Positions 6,604-6,662 of a DNA stretch of 6,662 nt are shown here, piece by piece. Each line of letters starts with the position of its first letter. Positions within the stretch are counted from its first letter, which is position 1. The position numbers and the translations under genes were made by a program. Under the pieces are notes generated by a model. That model was given only the letters and a program-made list of their open reading frames with translations, ran no database searches and was not told where the DNA came from. This DNA comes from Comamonadaceae bacterium. GTDB lineage: Bacteria > Pseudomonadota > Gammaproteobacteria > Burkholderiales > Burkholderiaceae_C. The stretch is from assembly GCA_947374505.1 (NCBI GenBank), contig CANCCE010000152.1, forward strand, positions 1 through 6,662, read 5' to 3'.

Positions 6604-6662
6604 AACAGCACAACGCCGCGAATCGACTCGCCGCTTTTCATCAGCTCAAAGCCTTTGTTGAT
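6600..6662 (-). CDS. Probable zinc-dependent alcohol dehydrogenase, C-terminal 20 residues (5' end outside window)
   Basis: Read on the - strand, the window edge encodes INKGFELMKSGESIRGVVLF followed by TAA (complement of 6600-6602). The pattern I-N-x-G-F-(E/D)-L-M-x-x-G-x-S-I-R-x-V-V-x-F is the usual C-terminus of medium-chain zinc alcohol dehydrogenases, including class III S-(hydroxymethyl)glutathione dehydrogenases and NDMA-dependent relatives. Only 20 residues are visible, so the subfamily and substrate cannot be set. The gene is convergent with the hydroxylase operon and overlaps its end by 4 nt. It is therefore a separate transcription unit whose promoter lies beyond the window. Confidence 0.65.
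   Translation of the reverse strand: MNKGFELMKSGESIRGVVLF

Noticed and set aside
6615..6638. GCGA/TCGC inverted repeat followed by a short T run, considered as a terminator for the + strand operon
   Set aside because: The stem has only 4 pairs and the T run is four bases long. It lies within the coding end of the convergent gene, so it is too weak to call.

Overview
This GC-rich, densely packed window looks like a catabolic operon from a proteobacterium. A betaproteobacterium of the Burkholderiales/Comamonadaceae type is my best guess from protein style and gene order, but I could not test it by search. Five complete genes run on the + strand, preceded by the 3' end of a sixth. The start of a convergent gene's tail lies on the - strand at the right edge. 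No RNA genes, insertion sequences, CRISPR arrays or long repeats are visible.

Layout: (1) 1-150, the last 49 codons of etfA (electron transfer flavoprotein alpha). (2) 153-1955, a 600-residue acyl-CoA dehydrogenase of the large DmdC/FadE-like type, starting 2 nt after etfA. (3) 1964-2917, a 317-residue flavin-dependent TIM-barrel oxidoreductase of the nitronate monooxygenase family. (4) 2918-2973, a 56-nt spacer, the only real gap, holding a 15-codon open reading frame with its own Shine-Dalgarno sequence; its stop overlaps the next start. (5) 2974-3846, 3848-4333 and 4327-6603, the FAD (medium), 2Fe-2S (small) and molybdopterin (large) subunits of a xanthine oxidase-family molybdenum hydroxylase, with 1-nt and overlapping junctions. 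(6) 6600-6662, on the - strand, the C-terminal 20 codons of a probable zinc alcohol dehydrogenase, whose stop codon interlocks with that of the large subunit.

How the genes may work together: the acyl-CoA dehydrogenase would desaturate a CoA thioester and pass electrons to ETF. The NMO-family flavoprotein and the molybdenum hydroxylase would carry out further redox steps on the same carbon skeleton or a related one. The hydroxylase uses water as oxygen donor and passes electrons from Mo through two 2Fe-2S clusters to FAD. Its substrate cannot be read from the sequence. It lacks the copper-binding loop of CO dehydrogenase, the substrate glutamate of xanthine dehydrogenase and the 4Fe-4S insertion of 4-hydroxybenzoyl-CoA reductase. 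The main open question is therefore what this hydroxylase oxidises and whether it belongs to the same pathway as the acyl-CoA genes. I found nothing in the window that amounts to a clearly new kind of system.
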